Shown here in pieces: positions 7,738 to 16,593 of a stretch of 25,848 bases of DNA (positions within the stretch are counted from its first letter, which is position 1; every line of letters starts with the position of its first letter). Source of the DNA: JANXUC01 sp043782485 (GTDB lineage Bacteria > Acidobacteriota > Terriglobia > Terriglobales > Acidobacteriaceae); assembly GCA_043782485.1 (NCBI GenBank), contig JAYWAL010000130.1, positions 1 through 25,848 on the forward strand. Reading direction: 5' to 3'. The notes beneath the pieces are model-generated. The model had not been told where the DNA came from. It saw only the letters and a program-made list of their open reading frames with translations, and did no database searches. A program made the position numbers and the translations under genes.

Positions 7738-8520
7738 CTAAGGTTTCTTGGCCCGCATCCGGTCGGGGCACGGAGGATGCACAAACGGTAGATGCAGTTT
7801 CTGAACCAGGGGTCCCCATTCGGGGCAGAACTCATTGAGCACGTTGCTGGCGGCAAAACCCGCCAGAGTTGTCAGGCTGCGTTGTCCGGCGTGGGTGACG
7901 TCGTCATAGCCTCGCGGCAGGTACGCCATTCCTACAAAGCCACTTGCCGCCGCTCCGGCAAAATTCGAAAACGCCGGGACGGCGCGGCCACCATCGCCCT
8001 TGTCGACTATCGCGAATTCCAGCGCGTGCGTGACCCGCCCTAGCGCCCCGTGGCCGGTTGATGGCAAATAGCGCGGATCCTCCCGCAACGCCGCCCCCGC
8101 CAAAAAACTAGCCGCCTGTTCCGCCTCCCGCTGCGCGAGTGCGTCGCCATACAGCCGCCCGATGCCGCCGCCTCCGGCCTTCCACTCGTGCGGATATCCA
8201 TCCTTGGGACGAGCCATGTTAAACCCGGCGCTGAGCGCGGGCGGCAGTAAAGCTAAAGGATTGAACGCCTGATGGGTGTAAAGGCGAAACTTATCCCCGG
8301 CCGTCAGCCGGTCGCGCGTCATCTGCGGAGCCAACAGCGCCGGCAATTTGCCCGATGCGGAAATTCGCGCTTCCTCGTCTTGGTCTTCCTTTTGCTCTTG
8401 CTTTTGGCGTTGTTTTTGATCCTGCTTTTGCGCCGAGGGCGCATCTGGCAGGTTAGCCGTATTCTGACCGGCCACCAGGCCACCGCAACCGAGCACCACC
8501 CACAATGCCGCTAGTCTCAA
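7738..8520 (-). CDS. Acidobacterial secreted protein of unknown function
   Basis: 260 residues. The start is TTG at 8520, fixed by a perfect AAGGAG six bases upstream; this also gives a proper signal peptide (1-18, VAG before Gln19). The mature protein opens with QNTANLPDAPSAQ, a style I associate with secreted Acidobacteria proteins, then a Gln/Lys-rich low-complexity stretch (about 30-50). The rest (about 60-250) is rich in Gly and Ala with segments such as RLYGDALAQREAEQAASF, LREDPRYLPSTGHG and AFSNFAGAAASGFVGMAYLP, which could be membrane-associated helices or an outer-membrane structure. Two Cys near the C-terminus (FCPEWG, PPCPDR). No enzyme motif is seen. It lies 55 bases before tatB and 95 bases after the esterase, in one direction. 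Confidence 0.8.
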   Translation of the reverse strand: MRLAALWVVLGCGGLVAGQNTANLPDAPSAQKQDQKQRQKQEQKEDQDEEARISASGKLPALLAPQMTRDRLTAGDKFRLYTHQAFNPLALLPPALSAGFNMARPKDGYPHEWKAGGGGIGRLYGDALAQREAEQAASFLAGAALREDPRYLPSTGHGALGRVTHALEFAIVDKGDGGRAVPAFSNFAGAAASGFVGMAYLPRGYDDVTHAGQRSLTTLAGFAASNVLNEFCPEWGPLVQKLHLPFVHPPCPDRMRAKKP

Positions 8521-8615
8521 AGCCGACTCCTTAAAGCCTTTGGATGCTTTTCACCTGCCAGTCGACGCCGCTTGGGGCCGGAGAATTTTGCCGCGAATCT
8601 GCCGATGGCATCCGC

Positions 8616-10403
8616 TCAATATTTCCAGCTTTTCAGGTCGCTTCCACTCGGCGCGGTATCTTCAATGTGCTGGACCATTCGCACAATTGCCGCTGGCAGC
8701 GCGTTGAAGCGCTCGATTTCCGGAGCGTCCAGCTTTACGCCGGTGTAGCAGTGGGGTTGCAGCGCGCCGTAGTCGAACGTCGCATTGGCCGCTGGCGTCA
8801 GTCTTGGGTCCGTGAGCACCGCTTCCGTCAGGTGGACAGCGTTGTTTAAGTACCACGTATCAGCGTCACCGACCGCAAAGTGCAGCTTGCCGGCAAGCTT
8901 TGGACCGAGAGTGGCCCAGTCCCGTTTGATGATGTAGCTCAGGTCATAGTGCTCGCGCCAGTAGTCCGCTACCGACTTATCAATTTGTCCTGTGCGTTTG
9001 TCCCAAATCGGCTTAGGGTAGCCATCGTCGCCGACGGGGCTGAACACGGCTTGCCAAATGTCCCACTGCTCGCCCGAGCGGGAATGCGTGCCTAACACCA
9101 GTTCATAGCGCGATTCTTGCTCCATCGTGGACTCAAGAGTTCCGTTCGGCTTGCGCATTTCCGGTCGCGGGACTTTGAGAAATGGCCCTTGGCGGTAAAA
9201 CGCATCCTTATCTTCGTAAATATTCACCGTTCCATAAGCGCGGAAGTCAATCGGGTCCGGGCAGCCGATCCACGCTCCGTTGATTTCATCGGGATAAAAC
9301 ACCTGGGCACCCAGCGTTTCCCAACCGCCGGTGGAGCCGCCAAATGCCACCCGCGCCCACCCCCGGCCGAGACCGTGAAACTTTTTTTCAATCATCGGCA
9401 GGAGTTCGTGCATGATGGCATCGCCGTAAGGACCAACATTGGCGGAGTTCACCGCATAGGAGTCATCAAAATACGGATTGGCATGCTGCGGCATCACCAG
9501 CAGCACGCGCGGCAGACGGCCGCTTGTCCATGCCTGGAACAGGTTCCATCCGGATTGCTGGAGTGACTTTTCCTTGTCCGTCACCTTGGGGTCGGGCGGC
9601 GTGGTGCGGAAATTCGGGAAGTAATGGCGATGGTAATGATCTTCTGATAGTAGAACGGGATAGCGCGCATCCGGATGCTCCTCCCAACCATCCGGCAGCA
9701 CCACCACCGCGCTGATCTCCGTGGGTCTCCCCCAGAATGCGCTGAGCAGTTCGCTGTGCATGTGGACGTGCTTTTCCCAGCGGTTGTCTTCGCCGGATGT
9801 TGGTTGCGTGATCTCGCGCCAGTCCAGGCTCGTTTCGACGGCGGCAAGTTCCTGCTCGAGCGCTGGAACCTTGTGGTCGAAGGCAATTCGGATCGCGCCG
9901 GAGGATTTCGGGTCCAGATGCAGCTTCTGCACCTGGCTCAGGAAGTTCCCCGGTTTGGTTTGCCAGTGCTGGCCTTCTCCGCGATCCGGCGGCAGCTTCA
10001 GCGTTTTCCCGTTCCCCAAATGGAAGGTGTCGTACACGTTCAACACCGCTTGAACGAAATAGTCGCCCGGTGCCAGATCCCTTAGGCTTTCCAGGGGGAA
10101 CCCGAGGGTGCCGGAATCCACCCGCGCCATTGCGCCCGGTGCCAGGCCATCCACATCCACGCCAAAAGCCTGTTGTGACTCAATGCCTTCGCCCAGCCCG
10201 AAGCGCGGCTCTTCCTTTTCATTCTTGGAAATAATCAGGAGGATGTGCCCGTCCACGGGCCCTGCCGAAAGTTCCTTGTCAAAGGAAATTTCAAACAGCA
10301 GCGGCACCGGACCAGCGGCTCGGGCTGGCATGGGAAGAAGCAACCCGGCGTAGACCAGGCAAAGACAGATCAGGCAAAGAAAGGAAGTGCAAAAGCGTCG
10401 CAT
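8616..10403 (-). CDS. Secreted alpha/beta-hydrolase, esterase D/enterochelin-esterase-like
   Basis: 595 residues. ATG at 10403 with GGAGG six bases upstream; signal peptide about 1-29 (PARA before AGPV). The N-terminal part (30-200) looks like a beta-sandwich domain that carries no catalytic motif (DGHILLIISKNEKEEP; APGDYFVQAVLNVYDTFH). The C-terminal part (about 225-560) is a PF00756-type hydrolase: strand SAVVVLPDGW, a nucleophile elbow FGGSTGGWE with Ser357, an acid candidate in VGDADTWYL (Asp513 or Asp515), and a His candidate in LQPHCYTG (His551). The substrate is not readable; polar-ester or siderophore-ester hydrolysis is possible. It is first in the leftward run ending at the TerC gene. 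It is the only evident signal-peptidase-I type protein in the window whose predicted mature start is not Gln. Confidence 0.82.
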   Translation of the reverse strand: MRRFCTSFLCLICLCLVYAGLLLPMPARAAGPVPLLFEISFDKELSAGPVDGHILLIISKNEKEEPRFGLGEGIESQQAFGVDVDGLAPGAMARVDSGTLGFPLESLRDLAPGDYFVQAVLNVYDTFHLGNGKTLKLPPDRGEGQHWQTKPGNFLSQVQKLHLDPKSSGAIRIAFDHKVPALEQELAAVETSLDWREITQPTSGEDNRWEKHVHMHSELLSAFWGRPTEISAVVVLPDGWEEHPDARYPVLLSEDHYHRHYFPNFRTTPPDPKVTDKEKSLQQSGWNLFQAWTSGRLPRVLLVMPQHANPYFDDSYAVNSANVGPYGDAIMHELLPMIEKKFHGLGRGWARVAFGGSTGGWETLGAQVFYPDEINGAWIGCPDPIDFRAYGTVNIYEDKDAFYRQGPFLKVPRPEMRKPNGTLESTMEQESRYELVLGTHSRSGEQWDIWQAVFSPVGDDGYPKPIWDKRTGQIDKSVADYWREHYDLSYIIKRDWATLGPKLAGKLHFAVGDADTWYLNNAVHLTEAVLTDPRLTPAANATFDYGALQPHCYTGVKLDAPEIERFNALPAAIVRMVQHIEDTAPSGSDLKSWKY

Positions 10404-10558
10404 CAGTTCCTCCGCGGGAGAGCACGTTCGGACTCACGATTGTATCGCCCGCGCGAATCGCCCGAGTGTGATTTACAAAAAAAGCCTCGCAAATTGTTCG
10501 TAAAACGGTTGCCGTAGTTCCGTCCCCGATCTTGCTGGTTAGCCATTGAGGCCAACGC

Positions 10559-11719
10559 TCATTCGGCTGCAATGGTCCTTTTGAGTTGCCCGCAAGCCGC
10601 GTAAATGTCACGTCCCCGCGGCTTGCGAATGAATGCGGGTACTCCGCCCGCGATCAGAATATTCTGGAAAGCCGCCACGCGTTCGGCTTCCGGCATCACA
10701 AAGGCCACGCCAGGTCCGGGATTCCAAGCAATTAAATTGACTTTGGCCCGTATCCCGCGCACCAGGGCTATCACTTCGCGTGCATTCGCTGGCGCGTCAT
10801 TCACGCCGCCCAGAAGGACGTACTCAAATGTCAGTTGTTCCCGCTTACGCAAGGGAAACTCCCGCGCCGCCTCGGTCAACATGGCCAGGTTCCACTTGCG
10901 GTCGATGGGCATGATCCGCGCCCGCGTTTCATCGTTCGAGGCGTTCAGGGAGATGGCCAGCTTCGGTCGAACCGGTTCCGCGCCCAAGTCCCGAATCCGT
11001 GGCACCACCCCGGCGGTTGAAACGGTCATCCGTGACTCTGGAATGCCGCAACCCTCAACCATCAGTCGGACCGCCTTCATAAAGTTGTCGTAATTTAGTA
11101 ACGGCTCGCCCATTCCCATAAAAACCAGGTTCACACGGTCCCCCGGCGGCGTGATGCGTTCGCCGAGCCGCGATACGTCGTTCAGGACAGCGCACACCTG
11201 GCCTACGATCTCCCCAGCCGTCAGGTTGCGCTTCAGCCCCAAAAGTGCCGTCAGGCAGAACTTGCAATCGACGGCGCAACCTACCTGACTGGAGACACAA
11301 ATGGTTGCTCGATGCCAGTGTCGGCTAGCTGGAGCGGTGGTCTGGCCTGAGTTTTCGTCCTTGGCTTCTTCGTCTCCCGCCTCGCTCCCATCGCCCGCTT
11401 CGCCGCCGTCGCCGTCGGGCATCCAAACGGTTTCAACGCTTTGTCTGTCCGCGAAGCTCAGCAGATAGCGCACGGTCCCGTCGCTCGAGGTGAACTTGTT
11501 TTCAATCTTCGGTAACCCAACTGGCAATCCTTGCTCAAGCAGCTTCTGTCGGAAGGCTGCGGGCAGAGTCGTAATCTGCTCGGCCGATTCGATCCGCTCA
11601 GTATAGAGTGCCTGGAAGATCTGGCGGGCGCGGTAGCTTGGCTCTCCCGACTCCCCCACGAGCTGGCTAAGCTCTTGAAAAGTAAGGCCTAACAGCGTTT
11701 TTGGAGGCGGTTGCATCAT
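10559..11719 (-). CDS. rlmN: 23S rRNA/tRNA adenine-C2 methyltransferase RlmN (radical SAM)
   Basis: 386 residues, an expected length plus an insert. It methylates C2 of A2503 in 23S rRNA (and A37 in some tRNAs) using two SAM molecules and a 4Fe-4S cluster. Cluster cysteines C-x3-C-x2-C are at 148, 152 and 155 (CAVDCKFC), the SAM-binding GMGEPLLNYDN and the Ser/Asn substrate motif are present, and the resolving Cys near the C-terminus is in YAACGQL. Between MPDGD (about 100) and RATICVSSQVGC (about 138) an acidic, low-complexity stretch of about 30 residues (GGEAGDGSEAGDEEAKDEN) interrupts a junction that is usually tight. ATG at 11719; a second ATG follows immediately. Divergent from the M16 gene. 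The 155 bases downstream before the esterase start contain only weak short hairpins. Confidence 0.95.
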   Translation of the reverse strand: MMQPPPKTLLGLTFQELSQLVGESGEPSYRARQIFQALYTERIESAEQITTLPAAFRQKLLEQGLPVGLPKIENKFTSSDGTVRYLLSFADRQSVETVWMPDGDGGEAGDGSEAGDEEAKDENSGQTTAPASRHWHRATICVSSQVGCAVDCKFCLTALLGLKRNLTAGEIVGQVCAVLNDVSRLGERITPPGDRVNLVFMGMGEPLLNYDNFMKAVRLMVEGCGIPESRMTVSTAGVVPRIRDLGAEPVRPKLAISLNASNDETRARIMPIDRKWNLAMLTEAAREFPLRKREQLTFEYVLLGGVNDAPANAREVIALVRGIRAKVNLIAWNPGPGVAFVMPEAERVAAFQNILIAGGVPAFIRKPRGRDIYAACGQLKRTIAAE

Positions 11720-11929
11720 TCTGGAGAAACCTTGTATCTAGCTGATTCTAGACTACATCAAGGAAAAACAGGCAAAACCAGTCGGCGGCTCGGTCGGCTT
11801 GAGGCTAATGCGTGTATCTTATTGAAAACAAAGACTGTATCTGCCATCCCCAAGTCGCCGGTGAGTGTACAATAGAAACAGGTTTTCCCAGCTCCTTTCC
11901 TGATTTTTTCCTGAGGATTTGCAAACAAC

Positions 11930-13207
11930 ATGACTGATGCACCGCGCAATATTCGTCGTGAGGTGTTACCCAACGGGCTGACCGTCATCACCGAAGAGAT
12001 GCAGCACGTGCGTTCGATCTCTGTCGGGATCTGGGTGAAGACTGGTTCGCGCGACGAGGATGCGCAGCACAATGGCATCTCCCATTTCATCGAGCACATG
12101 CTGTTCAAAGGCACGAAACACCGCACGGCCGAAGACATTGCGCGGCAGGTGGATTCACTCGGCGGGAATATGGATGCTTTCACCGCTAAGGAATGCATCT
12201 GCTTTACCGCCAAAGTTTTAGACGAACATCTTCCGGCGGCCATGGACGTTTTGAGTGACCTGGTCTTGAATCCGCTCTTTGAGGCCAAGGACATCAACCG
12301 CGAGCGCGGCGTCATCCTGGAAGAAATCAAGATGGACGAGGACAACCCCGACTATCTGGTGCATGAGATCTTTACGCAAAGCTTCTGGAAAGATCATCCG
12401 CTGGGCAAACCGATTCTGGGGACGAAAGAAACGGTGAAGCGCTTTGAACAGCCCGTCGTCTCGGAGTTTTACGGACAGCGGTTTTACCCCGGCAACATGA
12501 TTATTGCGGCTGCGGGAAACCTGAAGCACAAGCAGTTCCTGGACATGATTCGCAAGCATTTTGACGGCATGAAGCCCGGCTCCAATGGCCATGCCAGCAC
12601 CGCACCGAAGATCGTGCCGCGCATTACCATGCGCAACAAGAAGGCCTTGGAGCAGGTGCAGTTGTGTGTGGGCGTGCCAGCCTACCCCATCGCGCACGAA
12701 AAGCGCTTTATCTGCTACGTGCTGAATACAGTTTTGGGCGGAGGCATGAGTTCGCGGTTGTTTCAGAATATTCGGGAGAAGCAGGGGCTGGCGTATTCCA
12801 TCTACAGCGATCTGAACCCCTATCGCGACACCGGTTGCCTTTCCGTCTACGCGGGCACATCGCGCGAGTCGGCGGTCAAGTTGGTGGAGTCGGTGGTCGC
12901 GGAATTCCGGAAGTTGAAGACGGAAATCGTTCCCCCGGACGAGCTGCGCCGCGCCAAGGATCAACTCAAGGGAAGTTTGGTTCTGAGTCTGGAATCGAGC
13001 ATGTCCTGCATGTCCAACCTGGCGCGCCAAGAGATGTATTTTGACCGCTTCTACGGCATAGACGACTTAATTGGCCTTATCGAGAGGGTGACATCCGAGG
13101 AACTCCTGACGCAGGCGCAGGAATTCTTCCAGGGCGAATCCATCGCGGTGACGGTGCTGGGGAACCTGAACGGTCTAAAATTGACCCGGAACCACCTGGC
13201 CTGCTAG
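11930..13207 (+). CDS. M16 family zinc peptidase (processing-peptidase type)
   Basis: 425 residues, the length of single-chain bacterial M16B peptidases related to mitochondrial processing peptidase and B. subtilis MlpA/PqqL-like enzymes. The inverted zinc motif HxxEH is H52-F-I-E55-H56, and Glu132 (VILEEIK) lies exactly 76 residues after His56, the classic third ligand. The substrate-binding R/Y region of the second half is seen as GGGMSSRLFQNIREKQGLAYS. ATG at 11930 with GAGGA about 13 bases upstream. No signal peptide, so it is likely cytoplasmic. Divergent from rlmN across a 210-base gap; I see no strong promoter there. A small GC hairpin (13215-13227) follows the stop but has no T-run. 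Confidence 0.94.
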   Translation: MTDAPRNIRREVLPNGLTVITEEMQHVRSISVGIWVKTGSRDEDAQHNGISHFIEHMLFKGTKHRTAEDIARQVDSLGGNMDAFTAKECICFTAKVLDEHLPAAMDVLSDLVLNPLFEAKDINRERGVILEEIKMDEDNPDYLVHEIFTQSFWKDHPLGKPILGTKETVKRFEQPVVSEFYGQRFYPGNMIIAAAGNLKHKQFLDMIRKHFDGMKPGSNGHASTAPKIVPRITMRNKKALEQVQLCVGVPAYPIAHEKRFICYVLNTVLGGGMSSRLFQNIREKQGLAYSIYSDLNPYRDTGCLSVYAGTSRESAVKLVESVVAEFRKLKTEIVPPDELRRAKDQLKGSLVLSLESSMSCMSNLARQEMYFDRFYGIDDLIGLIERVTSEELLTQAQEFFQGESIAVTVLGNLNGLKLTRNHLAC

Positions 13208-13256
13208 CCAACCGGGGCGGTTCGCCCTTGCAGTCGTTTCTGTCTGGTCAACCGGC

Positions 13257-13529
13257 CTAGCCGAAAAGTGGGTGTGGCTTAAAGGAAGCAGCCAACTCCA
13301 TCTTGAGCCGAACTAGGTCAGTGGGGCCGTAAGCGTACTCTTCGCCGCATTCATCACAACGGACCTTGAGGCGGTCGTCCAGTTCCGGAGGAGCTTCGAG
13401 GGCATCCGTCTCGCCAAGCGGAATTTTATGGCCGCTGAAGATGTTCTGATGGTTGTGGAACTTGCGGTTCTTGCAGATCACGACCCAGAGGTATTGCTCG
13501 GGTCCATCCCACGGATTCCAACTGCTCAT
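13257..13529 (-). CDS. Small CxxC protein, function unknown
   Basis: 90 residues, ATG at 13529 with GGGAGG seven bases upstream, which is a convincing start. No signal peptide or membrane helix. A metal-knuckle-like CDECGEEY (Cys58, Cys61) lies in the middle; a possible partner set is Cys19 with His25 and His27 (CKNRKFHNHQ), which could complete a zinc site. The C-terminal part (DLVRLKMELAASF) looks helical. I do not recognise a named family. It faces the M16 gene's end and is divergent from the kinase at 13767. Confidence 0.72.
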   Translation of the reverse strand: MSSWNPWDGPEQYLWVVICKNRKFHNHQNIFSGHKIPLGETDALEAPPELDDRLKVRCDECGEEYAYGPTDLVRLKMELAASFKPHPLFG

Positions 13530-13766
13530 TTGGGCCTCCCCGATTCCACTGTGTCGGCGGAGGAATCGATCACTCGTCTTTGCTTACATCGTTGGTCACG
13601 ATGTTGCTCACGATCCATCTCGTCCAGGAGATCGATGCAGAGCAATCTACGATCGATTGAAGTTTTACCACAAATTTACAACGGCCAACAAGGCCCTTTG
13701 GTGTTAGGGAAAACGAGCCGAACGGTGGGGATGGCATAATAGTGCCCGGGGATCTGGGGCAGCTTG

Positions 13767-15542
13767 ATGATGCGGGTGTTGGGGGCGCTGAGGCGCCAGA
13801 AGAAGTTCGTGCAAAGGCGGGCGGAGGCGACGCCGGAGGAGAGGCGGCGCATTGAGCGTCGGCTCGCGACGTCGCGGGTCTTCCTGGCTTTTGCCGCGTT
13901 ATTTGCCATCACCGGGTCCTTCAGCGGCATCGCTTATGTGGTGGTTGGGATTTACTTAATTTTTTCCCTCTCGGTAATGTTGTTTTTCCGGTACCGGCGC
14001 GGACCGTCGGGAATTTTTGTATGGTTCGTTCATGGGATCGATACGACGTGGCCGTTGCTGATCGCGGGTTTTTCCACCACGAGGACCAGTTCATTTTTCC
14101 TGTTCTTTTTCTTTTCCCTGCTGGCGGCGGCGTACCGCTGGGGCCTGATGGAGACACTGGCCACGGGCGTGGTGGCGGTTATTTTGCCCGTGGTGGAAGT
14201 GTTTGTTCTCACGCATCTGCACCTGGCCAGTGCGCTTCCGCCGGAGTTGAATACGAGTACGCTCTTTGAGCGCGCGATTGCGCTGCTAGTGATGGCGCTC
14301 CTGCTGGGGTATTTGGGCGAGCAACAGAAGCAACTGCGCGCGGAAAAGACCGTGATCACAACCATCTTGAGTAAGGCGCGGGTGGAAGCCGGTATGACCG
14401 CGACCCTGCAAGCGGTGTTGCGCGACATTGGCGATTTGTATCAGACACGGAACGTGCGGGTCGCGGTGTTGGAGAACAAGGGCTTTCGCATGTTTGCCGG
14501 GGTGCTTTCGCCGACGGGGGCGTTTCGCTGGGAGAATGCGACTGTTATGGACCGGGAGAAGTACCTCTTTGAAACGCCAGCTGTGGTTTGGTACGCGGAG
14601 GACGACGGGACAAAATGGGTCGCGACCGGCCTGGATCGGGAAGGGAACCGGCTGGGCGCGATCCCATCCGCACTAGCCGCCAGGCTTGGGCGGGAGACGG
14701 GCGCGGATTTGGGCGTGCAGTCTGTGGCGGGCGTGGACTTCACCTTCGGAAAGGATTGGGTGGGGCGGATATTCCTGGATGATCCCGCAAATTTTTGGGG
14801 CCAAGAGGAAGAGCTGCGCTTTCTGCGGGAGTTGCTGGACCAGGTGGGGCCAGCGGTTTACAACGTGTTCCTGCTGCGGCGCTTGCGGCAGCGGGCTGGT
14901 GCCGTGGAACGCTCCCGCGTAGCCCGTGAATTGCACGATGGTGCAGTTCAGTCTTTGATTGCCATGGAAATGCAGGTTGATATCCTCCGGCGTCAGGCTG
15001 AAACCAAGGCCAGTTCCTTCGCGGGCGACCTGGGGCGCATTCAAAAACTGCTGCGCGAGGAAGTATTAAAGTTGCGCGAGTTGATGCAGCAACTCAAGTC
15101 CCTGGATGTGGACGGTAAGCGACTCCCGGGTTTTCTCACCGAAACCGTGGAGCGCTTCCAGCGCGAGACCGGTATCCAGGCCAGCTTTTTTTCCGAAGTG
15201 GAAGATGCGGGCCAGCCCCCTCGCGTTTGCCGCGAACTGGCGCGCATCACCCAAGAGGCGCTGGTGAACGTGCGCAAGCACAGTCAAGCCAAGCACGTGT
15301 TTGTGCGGCTCGGAGCTACGAATGGTTCATGCAAATTGACGGTGGAGGACGACGGCCGTGGCTTCGATTTTTCCGGACGTATGTCTCAAAACGAGATGGA
15401 AGCGGCGCGCAAAGGCCCCGCCGTGATAAAAGAACGTGTACGCTTTATCGAAGGGGAACTCACGATAGAATCGAGTCCCGGAGAAGGGACGCGTCTGGAA
15501 GTGACCGTCACCTCAAAACCTGAAAATACCTATGAATCCTAG
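13767..15542 (+). CDS. Membrane sensor histidine kinase, NarL-partner (HisKA_3) type
   Basis: 591 residues from the ATG at 13767 (a TTG directly before and an ATG directly after are alternatives; GGGG lies just upstream). Basic N-terminus, then about five to six membrane helices (about 38-183) without a large outside domain, so it may sense something in the membrane. A GAF-like domain follows (about 205-370), then a HisKA_3 dimerisation segment with the phosphorylatable His in RELHDGAVQSL (about 390), and an HATPase domain with N-box ITQEALVNVRKHS, G1 VEDDGRGFDF and G2 SSPGEGTRLEV. Its stop overlaps the next gene by 11 bases. This arrangement matches kinases of the NarX/LiaS/DesK group that phosphorylate NarL-type regulators. 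The signal is unknown. Confidence 0.92.
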   Translation: MMRVLGALRRQKKFVQRRAEATPEERRRIERRLATSRVFLAFAALFAITGSFSGIAYVVVGIYLIFSLSVMLFFRYRRGPSGIFVWFVHGIDTTWPLLIAGFSTTRTSSFFLFFFFSLLAAAYRWGLMETLATGVVAVILPVVEVFVLTHLHLASALPPELNTSTLFERAIALLVMALLLGYLGEQQKQLRAEKTVITTILSKARVEAGMTATLQAVLRDIGDLYQTRNVRVAVLENKGFRMFAGVLSPTGAFRWENATVMDREKYLFETPAVVWYAEDDGTKWVATGLDREGNRLGAIPSALAARLGRETGADLGVQSVAGVDFTFGKDWVGRIFLDDPANFWGQEEELRFLRELLDQVGPAVYNVFLLRRLRQRAGAVERSRVARELHDGAVQSLIAMEMQVDILRRQAETKASSFAGDLGRIQKLLREEVLKLRELMQQLKSLDVDGKRLPGFLTETVERFQRETGIQASFFSEVEDAGQPPRVCRELARITQEALVNVRKHSQAKHVFVRLGATNGSCKLTVEDDGRGFDFSGRMSQNEMEAARKGPAVIKERVRFIEGELTIESSPGEGTRLEVTVTSKPENTYES

Positions 15543-16212
15543 CGCGCAAGAAGTTCGCATCCTGCTGGCCGATGATCATCCAATTTTTCGTGATGGTCTG
15601 AAACGTTTGCTCGAAGCCGAGAGCGGCTTAAAAGTGATTGCCGAAGCCTCCAACGGAGCCGAGGCGGTGAAGCTGGTGAAGCTGCACAAACCGGACCTGT
15701 TGTTGCTGGATCTCTCGATGCCGCAACAGACCGGAATTGAAGCGATCCGCGAGTTGGGCTCGCTGGGCGCGTCCGTGCGCATCATTCTTTTGACGGCGGC
15801 CGTCGAAAAAAGCCAAATTGTGGAAGCCCTACAACTGGGCGCGCGCGGCGTGGTTCTGAAGGATTCCGCGACGCAGCTCCTGATCCAGGCCGTACGGGTA
15901 GTTATGTCGGGGGAGTACTGGGTGGGCCGCGAACAGGTCACGAATCTGGTGCAGTATCTGCGGACGCTCATGCAAACCCAGGCGCAGGAGGCGCGACAGC
16001 GCAAGTTTGGGCTGACGCCGCGTGAATTGGAAATTGTGTCGGCGGTGGTGGCGGGCTTTGCCAATAAAGAAATTGCCGAGCATTTCAAGATCAGCGAAGA
16101 CACCGTCAAACATCACTTGAGCAACATCTTCGACAAGCTGGGGGTCTCCACCCGTTTGGAACTAGCCTTATTCGCGGTGAATCAGGGGCTGCCTCTGATT
16201 CCAATACAGTAG
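15532..16212 (+). CDS. NarL/FixJ-family response regulator
   Basis: 226 residues: receiver domain (about 8-125) with acidic pair Asp14/Asp15, phosphoacceptor Asp60 (LLLLDLSMP), Thr88 and Lys110; then a LuxR-type helix-turn-helix (about 158-222) with the signature LTPRELEIVSAVVAGFANKE and KISEDTVKHHLSNIFDKLG. All residues needed for phosphorylation are present. ATG lies inside the kinase's end (overlap ATGAATCCTAG), so the kinase is the obvious partner. It would act as a DNA-binding transcription regulator. The neighbouring downstream pilin gene is a candidate target, which is only inference from position. Confidence 0.95.
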   Translation: MNPSAQEVRILLADDHPIFRDGLKRLLEAESGLKVIAEASNGAEAVKLVKLHKPDLLLLDLSMPQQTGIEAIRELGSLGASVRIILLTAAVEKSQIVEALQLGARGVVLKDSATQLLIQAVRVVMSGEYWVGREQVTNLVQYLRTLMQTQAQEARQRKFGLTPRELEIVSAVVAGFANKEIAEHFKISEDTVKHHLSNIFDKLGVSTRLELALFAVNQGLPLIPIQ

Positions 16213-16213
16213 C

Positions 16214-16239
16214 GTAAGTTGTTAAGAACAAAGACTTAC
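16214..16239. other. AT-rich inverted repeat just after the response regulator
   Basis: GTAAGT and TGTT are mirrored by AACA and ACTTAC around a three-base loop, with a three-base bulge on one side. It starts two bases after the regulator stop and lies about 160 bases before the pilin start. Without a T-run it is a poor terminator; it could be a regulator-binding site or a weak mRNA hairpin. Low certainty. Confidence 0.3.
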
Positions 16240-16398
16240 ACGAAGGTGCAACAATGGCACACACGGGCCATAGTCTTGTTTCTTGGTTGTGAATAATATG
16301 TGAAGAGTGCAGCAGTCTGGTCCCCACCGGCGGATAAGTCGCTGGCCGGATGGAAGGAAAATCAGGGTCCGTTCACGGTGCCCTCAAGGAGAACGACA

Positions 16399-16563
16399 GT
16401 GAGACAATTTTTTCAGAAACTTTGGCAAGATGAAGAGGGCCAAGACATCGCGGAGTACGCAGTCATGCTGGCCGTGATCCTTGTCATTGTGGTTGGAACA
16501 GTTCGTTTGATTGGCCAAAACGCCAACACGATTTTCTCGCAAGTGGGCAGCGCGATCGGATAG
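16399..16563 (+). CDS. Flp/Fap-type IVb pilin
   Basis: 54 residues from a GTG at 16399 with a perfect AAGGAG seven bases upstream; a longer reading from 16300 has no such site and is rejected. Short basic leader (VRQFFQKLWQDEEG) ending in Gly, then the mature pilin QDIAEYAVMLAVILVIVVG with the required Glu at position +5 and Tyr at +6, as in Flp pilins cut by a TadV/CpaA-type peptidase. The hydrophobic helix continues to about residue 40, followed by a short polar tail (NANTIFSQVGSAIG). It would be the subunit of a Tad-type adhesion pilus, but no tad/cpa assembly gene is visible here. It has its own strong terminator. Confidence 0.9.
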   Translation: MRQFFQKLWQDEEGQDIAEYAVMLAVILVIVVGTVRLIGQNANTIFSQVGSAIG

Positions 16564-16593
16564 TAGAGTTTTGCGCGCCAGGACGACATTCGG

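Noticed and set aside
11758..12345. 195-residue reading frame on the minus strand across the start of the M16 gene
   Set aside because: Low-complexity Ser/Arg-rich shadow with no motif; the M16 frame on the plus strand is certain.
16255..16270. Possible sigma-54 promoter (TGGCAC) before the Flp pilin gene
   Set aside because: The downstream GC doublet is one base too close and there is no TTGC; the match fails at the -12 element.
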